Shown: positions 34,672 through 44,423, counted from the first letter of the stretch. The stretch: 64,000 bases of DNA from Achromobacter xylosoxidans (GCF_001457475.1 NZ_LN831029.1:3720001-3784000), one strand, 5' to 3'. Notes: generated by a model not told the origin, from the sequence alone. Made by a program: numbers and translations.

Positions 34672-35982
34672 CTATCCTTTCGGCCAGATCCGGTGCAAGT
34701 CATCCACGACCAGCACGTGATGGTGCCCGCCTTGGTTCGCGTGCTGACGCAAGTGGGGGTGATCCGCCGACAGGTTCGGATGGTCATGGGCCAAGTCCGA
34801 CGGGTCGCTGGCCGGCCACAGCCGAAGCGCCAGCGCCACGCCAGCTAGGCCGATCAAGGACATGACGACGAACGTCGATTGCAGCCCCATGGCCGCGCCG
34901 AAGCGTCCGGCCAGCGGGTAGCAGATGAGCCAGCAGGCGTGCGACAGCGCGAAGTGGGCCGCGAAGATCGCTGGACGGTCCTCGGCGTGGGCCGAGCGGC
35001 GCAGAAGACGGCCGGATGGCGTCTGCGCCACGCTGTAGCCAAAGCCGATCACCAGCCACAGCGGCAGCAACAGCGCATAGCTCGGCAGCAGTGCGCCGAT
35101 CGCCGTGCCCACGACGAGGACAGCGGCGCCGGTGAGCATCGCGGGTCGGTCGGCTACTTTCTCCAGTAGGGACGGCAAGACGAAGGCGGCCACCATCGAG
35201 CCGCCTCCGAACGCCGCCAGTGCCCACGCCACCTCGACTTCGCCCAGGCCGAAACGCGCCTTCACGAGCACCACCGTGTTCACGATCACCATCGCGCCGG
35301 CCGCCGAGACGGCCAGGCTGATCGCCAGCAGGCCCCGCAGGCGAGGCGTGGCGAGGTAGATGCGCGTGCCGCGCGTCGTTCGCTCCCAGATGCCGCGGCG
35401 CGGGCCGGGGACGGACGTGGGCAACCGCACGCTGACCACGAGAGCGGCTGAAACGAGGAAACCGAGCACCGTTCCCGCGAACAGGTTGTGAAAGCTGATG
35501 ACGGTCAGCAGCGCGGCGGCCAGCATCGGGGAAATCAGGCTTTCCAGGTCGTAGGCCAGCCGGGACAGCGACAGCGCCTTCGTGTAGTCCTCTTCGTCGG
35601 GAAGGATGTCCGGGATGGTGGCCTGGAAGGTCGGCGTGAAGCCGGCGGATGCCGCCTGCAGAACGAAGATCAGCAGGTAGATCTGCCAGACCTCGGTGAC
35701 GAAGGGCAGGCACAGCGCGACGGCCGCTCGCACGAGGTCCAGCGCCACGAGCAGCGAGCGCCGCGGGAGCCGGTCGGCGAAGGCCTGCGCGACCGGCGCG
35801 ACCCCCGCGTAGGCCAGCATCTTGATGGCCAGCGCCGTCCCGAGCACCGCGCCTGCATCCGCGCCGGCCAGCTCGTAGGCCAGCAGGCCGAGCGCCACCG
35901 TCATCAGGCCGGTGCCGACGAGCGCGATCACCTGGGCGGTGAACAGGTGGCGGTAGGTGCGGTTATTCAGGACGGAGAGCAT
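34672..35982 (-). CDS. nreB: NreB-like nickel-efflux MFS transporter
   Basis: 436 residues, twelve membrane segments of the MFS (DUF-type enterobactin/nickel exporter branch). The C-terminus is rich in His (DLAHDHPNLSADHPHLRQH and HHHVLVVDDLH), as in NreB nickel exporters. It follows an RcnR/NreA-type repressor by 10 bases on the same strand. Nickel is the likely substrate, cobalt also possible. Confidence 0.8.
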   Translation of the reverse strand: MLSVLNNRTYRHLFTAQVIALVGTGLMTVALGLLAYELAGADAGAVLGTALAIKMLAYAGVAPVAQAFADRLPRRSLLVALDLVRAAVALCLPFVTEVWQIYLLIFVLQAASAGFTPTFQATIPDILPDEEDYTKALSLSRLAYDLESLISPMLAAALLTVISFHNLFAGTVLGFLVSAALVVSVRLPTSVPGPRRGIWERTTRGTRIYLATPRLRGLLAISLAVSAAGAMVIVNTVVLVKARFGLGEVEVAWALAAFGGGSMVAAFVLPSLLEKVADRPAMLTGAAVLVVGTAIGALLPSYALLLPLWLVIGFGYSVAQTPSGRLLRRSAHAEDRPAIFAAHFALSHACWLICYPLAGRFGAAMGLQSTFVVMSLIGLAGVALALRLWPASDPSDLAHDHPNLSADHPHLRQHANQGGHHHVLVVDDLHRIWPKG

Positions 35983-35991
35983 CGGACGGCC

Positions 35992-36249
35992 TCAGAGCAG
36001 TTTGGTCAGCGCCTTCATTTCGGTCAGAACGGAGTCCTCGTCATGGGACAGGCAGTGGTCGATGTGGTCGTGGATCAGGACGCGCTTGGCCGCCGTCACC
36101 GCGCTTTCCACCGCCGCGAGCTGGCGGGCGATGTCGAGGCAGGTTTCTCCCCCTTCGATCATCCCGATGACGTGCCGCAGATGCCCCTCGGCGCGCTTGA
36201 GCCGCTTCACCAGGTCGGGATGGGTGGTGTGCTTATGCATGTCTTCCAT
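35992..36249 (-). CDS. nreA: RcnR/CsoR-family metal-responsive repressor
   Basis: 85 residues of the DUF156 family: MEDMHKHTTHPDLVKRLKRA, GHLRHVIGMIEGG, and the DHIDHCL motif. The N-terminal His residues and Cys in the second helix are the Ni/Co-binding set of RcnR. The first gene of a two-gene operon with the NreB-like pump. I use ATG 36249; the frame to 36285 would run into the operator. Confidence 0.85.
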   Translation of the reverse strand: MEDMHKHTTHPDLVKRLKRAEGHLRHVIGMIEGGETCLDIARQLAAVESAVTAAKRVLIHDHIDHCLSHDEDSVLTEMKALTKLL

Positions 36250-36260
36250 GCTGAAATCAT

Positions 36261-36277
36261 ATCCCCCCAGGGGGGAT
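36261..36277 (-). promoter_or_regulatory. Operator of the RcnR/CsoR-type repressor
   Basis: ATCCCCCCAGGGGGGAT, a perfect 17-bp palindrome of two G6 tracts, 11 bases before the repressor start. RcnR and CsoR proteins recognise G-tracts bounded by AT-rich ends. Flanking TACT is present on one side (TACT-G6 type). Confidence 0.75.
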
Positions 36278-36408
36278 ACTGCCACTGGATGTTAGATCAA
36301 CGGCTGCTTGCCAGGCGGGGGGAATGGTCGCCGAGCCAGGCTAAGGCAATTGCCCGGAGCGGCATCCCGGCCGTGGTGAGACGCGAACACAAATGTGTAC
36401 AACAATTC

Positions 36409-36428
36409 ACATGAAAACATGTTCATGT
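36409..36428 (+). promoter_or_regulatory. ArsR/SmtB-type operator at the CDF promoter
   Basis: ACATGAAAACATGTTCATGT contains TGAA-N6-TTCA, the SmtB/CzrA core. It lies just upstream of a TATATT -10 (36431-36436). The same core occurs upstream of the MFS gene at 44958, which suggests one ArsR protein controls both. Confidence 0.75.
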
Positions 36429-36473
36429 GTTATATTTTGAGCCACAGTCAAAGACCCAGTTTCCCGAGGCCCC

Positions 36474-37571
36474 ATGTCCCAATCCCACGCACATGACCAT
36501 GGTCACGATCACGACCATGATCATGACCACACCCCGACCGTGACCAGCGCCAACGAGCGCAAGGTCCTGCTGTCCTTTTTCCTGATCTTCGGCTTCATGG
36601 TCGTGGAGGCCGTCGGAGGCGTGCTGTCGGGCTCGCTGGCCTTGCTGGCCGACGCGGGCCACATGCTGACCGACGCCGCGGCGCTCGCACTGGCCTACGC
36701 AGCATTCCGGTTCGGCCGCCGCGCGGCCGACAGCAAGCGCACCTTCGGCTACCTGCGCTTCGAGGTCATCGCCGGTTTCCTGAACGCCGTGACCCTGTTC
36801 GCGATCGTCGCTTGGATCGCCTACGAGGCGTGGGAGCGGCTGCAGGCGCCGCCCGTGATCCTGGCCGGCCCGATGATGATCGTCGCCGTGCTCGGCCTGC
36901 TGGTGAACGTGCTCGTGCTGTGGATCATGACCCGCGGAGAGACCGATCACGTCAACGTGAAGGGGGCCATCCTGCACGTGATGGGCGACCTGCTCGGCTC
37001 GGTCGGCGCCATCGTCGCTGCGATCGTCATCTACCTCACGGGCTGGACGCCGATCGATCCCATCCTGTCGGTCCTGGTCGCGGCGCTGATCCTGCGCAGC
37101 GCATGGAAGCTGCTCGCCAAGTCGATCCACATCCTGCTGGAAGGCGCGCCGGAGGATGCTTCGCCGGAGAAGGTGGAGCAAGGCCTGATGGGCGCCGTGC
37201 CGGGCCTGGCGGCCGTCAGCCACGTTCACGTGTGGCAGCTCACCTCCGGGCGCACGATGGCCACGCTGCACGTTCGCCCCAACGTGGACGAGGAAGCACG
37301 CGCCGTGGTCAAGCGCGTCGAAGCGGTGCTTCGAGAGCAATTCAGCATCGAACACGCCACGGTCGGGATCGACTGGAACTCGGGCACCGACGAGAACGTC
37401 TGCAGCTTGCAGCCCACGTCGGAGCGTCAGGACCACAGCGGCCACGATCACAGCGGTCATGACCACAGCGGGCACGACCACAGCGGCCATGATCATGGCA
37501 ATCACAAGCATGGCGGCGGGCACAGCCACGGCCATGACCACGACCATTCCGCTCCTGGTCACAGGCATTGA
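36474..37571 (+). CDS. czcD: Cation diffusion facilitator (CzcD/DmeF-like)
   Basis: 365 residues with six membrane helices and the CDF signature SGSLALLADAGHMLTDAAAL, whose Asp and His residues bind the metal. The N-terminus has eight His in the first 20 residues, and the C-terminus carries repeated HDHSG units and a HGHDHDH tail. It exports Zn, Co or Cd in exchange for protons. It is followed by an ArsR/SmtB gene. Confidence 0.9.
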   Translation: MSQSHAHDHGHDHDHDHDHTPTVTSANERKVLLSFFLIFGFMVVEAVGGVLSGSLALLADAGHMLTDAAALALAYAAFRFGRRAADSKRTFGYLRFEVIAGFLNAVTLFAIVAWIAYEAWERLQAPPVILAGPMMIVAVLGLLVNVLVLWIMTRGETDHVNVKGAILHVMGDLLGSVGAIVAAIVIYLTGWTPIDPILSVLVAALILRSAWKLLAKSIHILLEGAPEDASPEKVEQGLMGAVPGLAAVSHVHVWQLTSGRTMATLHVRPNVDEEARAVVKRVEAVLREQFSIEHATVGIDWNSGTDENVCSLQPTSERQDHSGHDHSGHDHSGHDHSGHDHGNHKHGGGHSHGHDHDHSAPGHRH

Positions 37572-37614
37572 GGCCGCGCGAGCCGGCTCGCACTCCACTT
37601 GAGGATTTGCATCC

Positions 37615-37992
37615 ATGACGTCCCGCAAAACCACCAGCGCCGACACCGTGCAATGCTCGACCACCAGCCACGACGCGGCGACCGATGCCCTCGCAATGTC
37701 GCAAAGTGACGTCGCTGTTCTGGCCGAGACCTTCCGCCTGCTGGGCGACCAATCGCGATTGAAGATCCTGCTGCAGTGCATGCATGGCTCGGTCGCCGTG
37801 GGGGACATCGCCGAAGCGCTCGACCTGTCGCAGTCTCTGGTCAGCCATCACCTGCGGCTGCTGCGCGGTGCGCGCCTCGTGCGCGGCGAACGCCAAGCCA
37901 AGCACATCTTCTACAGCATCGCGGACCAGCACGTCAGCCAGGTGCTGCAGGACATGGCGGTCCACATTTCCGAGGACAAAGCCGACGACTGA
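37615..37992 (+). CDS. ArsR/SmtB-family metal sensor (copy 2)
   Basis: 125 residues, very similar to the 34277-34633 protein (LAETFRLLGDQSRLKILLQC; SLVSHHLRLLRGARLVRGER; HVSQVLQDMAVHISED). It follows the CDF gene on the same strand and probably represses the CDF promoter through TGAA-N6-TTCA. The two copies may recognise the same operators. Confidence 0.87.
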   Translation: MTSRKTTSADTVQCSTTSHDAATDALAMSQSDVAVLAETFRLLGDQSRLKILLQCMHGSVAVGDIAEALDLSQSLVSHHLRLLRGARLVRGERQAKHIFYSIADQHVSQVLQDMAVHISEDKADD

Positions 37993-38014
37993 CCAGGCCC
38001 AAGCACCCAGGCGA

Positions 38015-38300
38015 ATGGCAGGTTGCGAGGCGCCGGTACCCACGCCGCCGGTTAGCCTCAAGGACGTCCTCGATGCGGCCTGGGCGCAACACCCTGAATC
38101 GCGGGCCCTGCCTGGGCGCCGGGATGCCGCGCAGGCACAGCAATGGGCGGCGGCAGCTTGGACGCCTGAGCCTCCCGCGCTCGCAATCACCCACAAGACC
38201 GACCGGTTCAACCGCACAACGGCACTCGTGAGCTGGATGTCGGAGTGGCCACAGCGACGACGCGGGGTTTTCCCACCACCTTGTCCATGCAGCCTGCCCG
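38015..38300 (+). pseudogene. Remnant of a CzcC-like outer-membrane factor
   Basis: ATG 38015 opens MAGCEAPVPTPPVSLKDVLD, then AAWAQHPESRAL and WTPEPPALAITHKTDRFNR, the N-terminal region of CzcC-type proteins. The frame then shifts: RELDVGVA, the expected next motif, is read in another frame from about 38228. Nothing further of the gene remains before 38417. Probably the relic of a czcCBA-type system. Confidence 0.6.
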
Positions 38301-38319
38301 CTAGGGCAACCCAAAGGGC

Positions 38320-38350
38320 TTGACCTTGCCTTCGTTGTAACGCCTAGCCT
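38320..38350 (+). promoter_or_regulatory. Candidate MerR-type promoter of the RND operon
   Basis: TTGACC (38320-38325) and TAGCCT (38345-38350) with a 19-bp spacer containing CGTT-GT-AACG. It lies 67 bases before the adaptor ATG. The MerR gene at the operon's 3' end is the obvious candidate activator. Dyad is weaker than at copA. Confidence 0.55.
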
Positions 38351-38416
38351 CCACACAAATTTCTGCAGAGCGCTTCGGAAGGGCCGGAGTCCTGCATCCA
38401 AGAAAGGGGCACTTCC

Positions 38417-39724
38417 ATGCGTAAAAAAATCAGAATCGTTGTGGTGGCAGGCGTCATCGCAGCCGTCGGGGGCATAGCGATTGCCGCCCGCGACGCCAAG
38501 GACGAGGGCAAGGCCGCGGCGCCCCCGGCGGGCGCGCCGATGGCGCCGCAGGTGCCCGTGGCCGAGGTCATCACCCGCACGGTCGCGCCATCGGCCGAGT
38601 ACACCGGCTTCCTGGCCGCGCCCAAGACCGTCGAGCTGCGCTCGCGGGTCGGCGGCGCCGTCGATGCTGTGAGCGTCCCCGAGGGCAGCCTGGTGCGCAA
38701 GGGACAACTGCTGTTCCAGATCGACCCCCGACCGTTCCAGGTCACGCTCGACACGGCTGCGGCGCAACTGCAACAGGCCGAGGTGCTGGCCAGTCAGGCC
38801 CAGGCCGACTTCGACCGCGCCGAGCGCCTGGTGGCGACCGGCGCTGTCGCGCGCAAGACCTACGACGATGCCGTCTCCGCGCGCAGTGCGCGCCAGGCCC
38901 AGGTGCAAGCGGCCAAGGCCGCCGTCGCTGCGGCGCGGCTGGATCTGTCCTACGCCCGCGTCACGGCGCCCATCGCCGGGCGCGTTGACCGCGTGCTCGT
39001 GACCGAGGGCAACCTGGTCAGCGGCGGTGTCGCCGGCGCGGCCACGCTGCTGACCACGATCGTGTCCATCGACCCGCTGCACGTGTACTTCGACATCGAC
39101 GAAGCCACGTACCTCAACGTCGTGAGCCGCTCGCGGCCCGCTGCGGGCGCCGGCGGCAAGGCCTCGCTGCCCGTGCAGGTCGGGCTGACCACGGACAAGG
39201 GTTTCCCGCACAGGGGCGCGCTCGACTTCGTGGGCAACACCATTGACCGAAGCACCGGCACGATCCGCGCGCGCGCCGTTGTGCCCAACCCGGATGGGCG
39301 CATGGCACCCGGCATGTTCGCCCGGGCCAAGCTGTCCACCGGCGCGGCGCGCGAGGCCGTCCTGATCGACGATCAGGCCGTGGGCACCGACCAAGGGCGC
39401 AACTACGTGCTGGTTGTGGGCGAGAACAACCAGGCCCAGTACCGGCCCATCGAACTGGGGCCGGTGGTGGACGGGCTGCGCGTCATCAACGGCGGCCTGC
39501 AGGCCGGTGAGAAGATCATCATCAAGGGCCTCGTGCGCCCCGGCATGGCGGTCACGCCGCGCATGGTGCCCATGCAGGCGCCCGCGGCACCGGCCGCCGG
39601 CGCGGCCGGCGCGACCAAGGCTGCGGCAAACGCTCCGGCTCCCGCTGCGGCGCCTGCCAAGGCCGGTGGCGCGGACCCCGCCAAGGCTGACGGCGCGGCC
39701 GGCTCGGCGGAGGCCCGCAAATGA
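38417..39724 (+). CDS. RND efflux periplasmic adaptor (MexE-like)
   Basis: 435 residues with an N-terminal membrane anchor (IRIVVVAGVIAAVGGIAIA), barrel-sandwich and coiled-coil hairpin domain (two helices around residues 110-175) and a beta-barrel. An Ala/Pro-rich tail of about 50 residues at the C-terminus is unusual. It links the RND pump to its outer-membrane channel. The stop overlaps the RND start (ATGA). Confidence 0.9.
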   Translation: MRKKIRIVVVAGVIAAVGGIAIAARDAKDEGKAAAPPAGAPMAPQVPVAEVITRTVAPSAEYTGFLAAPKTVELRSRVGGAVDAVSVPEGSLVRKGQLLFQIDPRPFQVTLDTAAAQLQQAEVLASQAQADFDRAERLVATGAVARKTYDDAVSARSARQAQVQAAKAAVAAARLDLSYARVTAPIAGRVDRVLVTEGNLVSGGVAGAATLLTTIVSIDPLHVYFDIDEATYLNVVSRSRPAAGAGGKASLPVQVGLTTDKGFPHRGALDFVGNTIDRSTGTIRARAVVPNPDGRMAPGMFARAKLSTGAAREAVLIDDQAVGTDQGRNYVLVVGENNQAQYRPIELGPVVDGLRVINGGLQAGEKIIIKGLVRPGMAVTPRMVPMQAPAAPAAGAAGATKAAANAPAPAAAPAKAGGADPAKADGAAGSAEARK

Positions 39725-42700
39725 ATTTCCCCCGCTTCTTCATCAACCGGCCGATCTTCGCCATCGTCCTGTCGGTGCTGATGCTGATCGCAGGCGCGAT
39801 CAGCTACTTCCAGCTGCCGCTGAGCGAATACCCGCAGGTCACGCCTCCCACGGTGCAGGTCACCGCTAGCTATCCCGGTGCCAACCCGCAAGTGATCGCC
39901 GATACCGTGGCATCACCGCTGGAGCAGGCGATCAACGGCGTAGAAGGCATGATGTACATGCAGTCTCAGATGTCCACCGACGGGAAAATGGTGCTCACCG
40001 TCTCCTTCGAGCAGCATATCAACGCCGACATTGCGCAGATCCAGGTGCAAAACCGGGTCTCGCGGGCGTTGCCGCGCCTACCGCCTGAAGTTCAGCGCAT
40101 CGGTGTTGTCACCGAGAAAACGTCGCCGGACGTTCTCATGGTGGTGCATTTGCTTTCGCCTGGAGGTCGATATGATCCGCTGTACGTCTCCAACTACGCC
40201 ACACTTCATGTGAAGGATGAGCTGGCTCGTACGCCAGGCGTCGGCGATGTCCTAGTCTGGGGCGCCGGGGAGTATTCGATGCGGGTCTGGCTCGAACCCG
40301 CCAAGGTCGCTGCTCGTGGGCTGATCGCGAGCGACGTGGTTGCCGCCATCCGCGAGCAGAACATACAGGTTGCCGCTGGTTCGGTTGGTCAGCAGCCGGA
40401 TGCCTCGGCGGCGTTCCAGGTCACGGTCAACACTCTGGGCCGACTGTCGAGCGAGGAGCAATTCGGCGAGATCGTCGTGAAGACGGGCGCCGACGGCCAG
40501 GTAACTCGCCTGCGGGATGTCGCCCGCATCTCGATGGGGGCCGATTCCTACTCTTTGCGCAGCCTGCTCAATGGCGAGCCGGCGGTGGGGATACAGATCA
40601 TCCAGAGCCCGGGCGCGAACGCGCTGGATGTGTCTAGCGCGGTGCGCGCGGCAATGGACCGACTTCAAGCCAAGTTCCCCGACGGCATTGAGTATAGCGT
40701 CGCCTACGACCCCACGGTCTTCGTGCGCGCCTCGCTCCAGTCCGTCGCCGTCACGCTGCTGGAGGCCATCTTCCTGGTGGTGATCGTGGTGGTGCTGTTC
40801 CTGCAATCCTGGCGCGCGTCGATCATCCCGCTGATCGCCGTGCCGGTCTCGCTGGTCGGCACGTTCGCGGTGATGCACATGTTCGGTTTCTCGCTGAACA
40901 CACTGTCGCTGTTCGGACTGGTGCTGTCCATCGGCATCGTGGTGGATGACGCCATCGTGGTGGTGGAGAACGTGGAGCGCCACATAGCGCTGGGCGAATC
41001 ACCCAAGGACGCGGCGCGCAAGGCGATGGATGAAGTGACTGGCCCGATCCTGGCCATCACCTCGGTGCTGGCAGCGGTCTTCATCCCCTCGGCGTTCCTG
41101 TCGGGGCTGCAGGGCGAGTTCTATCGCCAATTCGCGCTAACCATCGCGTTCTCGACCATCCTGTCGGCGATCAACTCGCTTACGCTGTCGCCAGCGCTGG
41201 CCGCCATCCTGCTCAAGCCGCACCACGGCGCGGCCAAGCCCGATCGCGTCACGCGCATCATCGATGGCGTGTTCGGCGGCTTCTTCCGCCGCTTCAACAG
41301 CTTCTTCGACCGCGCCTCGAATTCCTACGTCGGGGGCGTGCGCCGCGCGGTGCGCGGCAGCGCCATCGTGCTGCTGCTCTACGTCGGCTTCCTGGGCCTG
41401 ACCTGGCTGGGCTTCCACAAGGTGCCTGCGGGCTTCGTGCCCGCCCAGGACAAGTACTACCTCGTGGGCATCGCCCAGCTTCCGACCGGCGCCTCGCTGG
41501 ATCGCACCGAGGCGGTCGTCAAGGAGATGACCAAGATCGCACTGGCTGAGCCGGGCGTCGAGAGCGTGGTGGCCTTCCCGGGCCTGTCGGTCAATGGACC
41601 GGTGAACCAGCCGAACACCGCGCTGATGTTCGCCATGCTCAAGCCCTTCGATGAGCGCAAGGACCCGTCGCTGTCGGCCTTCGCCATCCAGGGCAAGCTC
41701 ATGGGCAAGTTCAGCCAGATCCCGGACGGCTTCGTCGGCATCTTCCCGCCGCCGCCGGTGCCGGGCCTGGGTTCTATGGGCGGCTTTAAGCTGCAGATCG
41801 AGGACCGGGCGGGCCTGGGTCCCGAGGCGCTTGCACAAGCACAGGGCCAGATCATGGGCAAGGCCATGCAGGCGCCCGAGCTGGCGAACATGCTCGCCAG
41901 CTTCCAGACCAATGCGCCGCAGTTGCAGGTGGACATCGACCGGGTGAAGGCCAAGTCGCAGGGCGTGTCGCTGACCGAGGTGTTCGACACCCTGCAGGTC
42001 AACCTTGGCTCTCTCTACGTCAACGACTTCAACCGCTTCGGTCGCACCTACCGGGTAATGGCCCAAGCCGATGCGCAGTTCCGCATGCAGGCTGAGGACA
42101 TAGGCATGCTCAAGGTGCGCAATGCAGCGGGCGACATGATCCCGCTGAGCGCGATCGCGACCATCGAGCGCAGTTCCGGCCCCGACCGGGTGATGCATTA
42201 CAACGGCTTCCCCTCGGCCGACATCAGCGGCGGGCCAGCGCCGGGCTACTCATCCGGCCAGGCCACCGCCGCGATTGAGAAGATCGTGAGCGAATCGCTG
42301 CCGGACGGTATGACCTACGAATGGACGGACCTGACTTTCCAGGAAAAGCGAGTTGGCAATACTGCTATCTATATCTTCGCGCTGGCGGTGCTGCTCGCCT
42401 TCCTGTTCCTGGCGGCCCAGTACAACAGTTGGTCGCTGCCGTTCGCTGTGCTGCTGATTGCACCCATGGCGCTGCTCTCGGCGATCGCCGGCGTCTGGCT
42501 CTCTGGGGGGGACAACAACATCTTCACGCAGATCGGTTTCGTGGTGCTGGTCGGCCTGGCCGCCAAGAACGCGATCCTGATCGTGGAGTTCGCCCGCGCG
42601 AAGGAAAGCGAAGGGGCCGATCCGCTGGCAGCCGTGCTCGAAGCCGCGCGCTTGCGGCTGCGCCCGATCCTGATGACGTCGTTCGCCTTCATCGCTGGCG

Positions 42701-42897
42701 TGGTGCCGCTGGTGCTGGCCAGCAGTGCGGGCGCCGAGATGCGCCACGCCATGGGCATCGCGGTGTTCGCCGGCATGCTGGGCGTGACGGTATTCGGCCT
42801 GGTGCTGACGCCGGTGTTCTACGTCGTGGTGCGCAAGCTGGCGCTGCGCCGCGAAGCGCGCCATGCCCGTGTCGGCATGACCGACCAGCACGCATGA
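39721..42897 (+). CDS. RND multidrug efflux pump (HAE1 family, MexF-like)
   Basis: 1058 residues, full length, twelve membrane helices and two periplasmic loops. HAE1 features: FFINRPIFAIVLSVLMLIAG, the GIVVDDAIVVVENVER proton-relay helix with two Asp, and NAILIVEFAR. Divergent from CzcA, so drugs or solvents rather than metals are the likely substrates. Base composition between about 40,020 and 40,700 differs from the rest, which may be a recombined patch. Confidence 0.92.
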   Translation: MNFPRFFINRPIFAIVLSVLMLIAGAISYFQLPLSEYPQVTPPTVQVTASYPGANPQVIADTVASPLEQAINGVEGMMYMQSQMSTDGKMVLTVSFEQHINADIAQIQVQNRVSRALPRLPPEVQRIGVVTEKTSPDVLMVVHLLSPGGRYDPLYVSNYATLHVKDELARTPGVGDVLVWGAGEYSMRVWLEPAKVAARGLIASDVVAAIREQNIQVAAGSVGQQPDASAAFQVTVNTLGRLSSEEQFGEIVVKTGADGQVTRLRDVARISMGADSYSLRSLLNGEPAVGIQIIQSPGANALDVSSAVRAAMDRLQAKFPDGIEYSVAYDPTVFVRASLQSVAVTLLEAIFLVVIVVVLFLQSWRASIIPLIAVPVSLVGTFAVMHMFGFSLNTLSLFGLVLSIGIVVDDAIVVVENVERHIALGESPKDAARKAMDEVTGPILAITSVLAAVFIPSAFLSGLQGEFYRQFALTIAFSTILSAINSLTLSPALAAILLKPHHGAAKPDRVTRIIDGVFGGFFRRFNSFFDRASNSYVGGVRRAVRGSAIVLLLYVGFLGLTWLGFHKVPAGFVPAQDKYYLVGIAQLPTGASLDRTEAVVKEMTKIALAEPGVESVVAFPGLSVNGPVNQPNTALMFAMLKPFDERKDPSLSAFAIQGKLMGKFSQIPDGFVGIFPPPPVPGLGSMGGFKLQIEDRAGLGPEALAQAQGQIMGKAMQAPELANMLASFQTNAPQLQVDIDRVKAKSQGVSLTEVFDTLQVNLGSLYVNDFNRFGRTYRVMAQADAQFRMQAEDIGMLKVRNAAGDMIPLSAIATIERSSGPDRVMHYNGFPSADISGGPAPGYSSGQATAAIEKIVSESLPDGMTYEWTDLTFQEKRVGNTAIYIFALAVLLAFLFLAAQYNSWSLPFAVLLIAPMALLSAIAGVWLSGGDNNIFTQIGFVVLVGLAAKNAILIVEFARAKESEGADPLAAVLEAARLRLRPILMTSFAFIAGVVPLVLASSAGAEMRHAMGIAVFAGMLGVTVFGLVLTPVFYVVVRKLALRREARHARVGMTDQHA

Positions 42898-42917
42898 CGG
42901 CCAGGAGGACATACGAC

Positions 42918-44423
42918 ATGAAAACATCTTTCGCATTCACACGACCCGCCAGGACGCTGGCGCCGCTCGCCCTCGCGGCGGCGTTGACTGGCTGCTCCAT
43001 GGCACCGAAGTATGACCGGCCCGCAGCGCCGATCGACACGGCTTATCCCTTGGGCGCGGCCTATGTGGAACCGGCGGCCGCGACGCCCGACGACGCGATC
43101 ACGGCCGAGATCGGCTGGCGGGACTTCTTCCGCGACCCGCTGCTGCAGCAGTTGATCGGCATTTCACTGGAGAACAACCGCGACATGCGCAAGGCCGCGC
43201 TCAACGTGGAGGCGGCTCAGGCGCTGTACCGTATCCAGCGTGCCGAGATGCTGCCGAACCTGGGCGTTTCCGCCCGCGGCGCGTCAGAGCGCGTACCGGC
43301 CGACCTCAGCACCACGGGGCAAAGCGACGTGCTCCGGCGCTACGACGTGGCCGGGGTGACGGCCGCCTGGGAACTGGACCTGTGGGGCCGCATCCGCAGC
43401 CTCAGCGACCGGGCGCTGGCGTCCTACCTGGCCCTCGACGAGACCCGCATCGCCACGCAGATGAGCCTGGTGTCCGAGGTGGCCAGCGCCTACCTCACGC
43501 TGCGTGCCGACCAGGAACTGCTGCGCCTGACGAGCGACACCCTCGCCACGCAGAAGCGCTCCTACGGGCTGACCACCCAACTGGTGGAAGCGGGCAACTC
43601 CACGCAGCTCGACCTGCGCCGCGCAGAGATCGCGTTGCGCACCGCCGAGGCCAACCATGCCGCCTACACACGGCAGGCGGCCAAGGACCGCAACGCGCTG
43701 GTGCTGCTGTTGGGCCAGCCGCTGACGCCGGAGCTGTCCCGGCAGCTTGACGAGGCCATGGCGCTGCCGGACGACATCGTGCCGACCGGCCTGCCGAGCG
43801 GCCTGCCGTCCGAACTGCTCGCGCGCCGGCCGGACATCCGCGCCGCCGAGCAGATGCTGATCGGCGCCAACGCCAACATCGGCGCGGCGCGGGCCGCGTT
43901 CTTCCCGACGATCAGCCTTACGGGCTCGGCGGGCACGGCCAGCGCTTCGCTGGACGGCCTGTTCGATTCGGGCTCGCGGGCCTGGAGCTTCCTGCCGCAG
44001 ATCACGCTGCCCATCTTCCGCGGCGGCGCGCTGCGCGCCAACCTGGACGTGGCGCACGTACAGAAGCGCATCGAGATCGCCAACTACGAGAAGTCCATCC
44101 AGGCGGCCTTCGCCGAGGTGGCCGACGGCCTGGCGGGCAAGCGCACGCTCGATGAGCAGATCCGCGCGGAGCAGCTCCTGGTGGCGGCCAGCCAGAAGGC
44201 CTACGAGCTGGCCGAGCAGCGCTTCCAGGAGGGCGTGGACGACAACCTCACTGTACTCGACGCGCAGCGCACGCATTACGGCACGCAGCAGACCCTGGTG
44301 CGCACGCGCCTGACGCGGCTGAACAACCTCATCCATCTGTACAAGGCGCTGGGCGGCGGCTGGACTGAGCACACGGTGCAATCGGGCGCCACGGCGCAGC
44401 AGCCCGCCCGGTCGCCGGGATGA
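42918..44423 (+). CDS. RND outer-membrane factor, NodT/OprN-like lipoprotein
   Basis: 501 residues from ATG 42918 with a lipobox (LALAAALTGCSMAP; Cys acylated). TolC-like repeats follow (EIGWRDFFRDPLLQQLI, ELDLWGRIRSLSDRAL, GLPSELLARRPDIRAAEQML). The open frame extends far upstream but that part is a shadow of the RND gene. AGGAGG precedes the start. It completes a tripartite pump. Confidence 0.9.
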   Translation: MKTSFAFTRPARTLAPLALAAALTGCSMAPKYDRPAAPIDTAYPLGAAYVEPAAATPDDAITAEIGWRDFFRDPLLQQLIGISLENNRDMRKAALNVEAAQALYRIQRAEMLPNLGVSARGASERVPADLSTTGQSDVLRRYDVAGVTAAWELDLWGRIRSLSDRALASYLALDETRIATQMSLVSEVASAYLTLRADQELLRLTSDTLATQKRSYGLTTQLVEAGNSTQLDLRRAEIALRTAEANHAAYTRQAAKDRNALVLLLGQPLTPELSRQLDEAMALPDDIVPTGLPSGLPSELLARRPDIRAAEQMLIGANANIGAARAAFFPTISLTGSAGTASASLDGLFDSGSRAWSFLPQITLPIFRGGALRANLDVAHVQKRIEIANYEKSIQAAFAEVADGLAGKRTLDEQIRAEQLLVAASQKAYELAEQRFQEGVDDNLTVLDAQRTHYGTQQTLVRTRLTRLNNLIHLYKALGGGWTEHTVQSGATAQQPARSPG

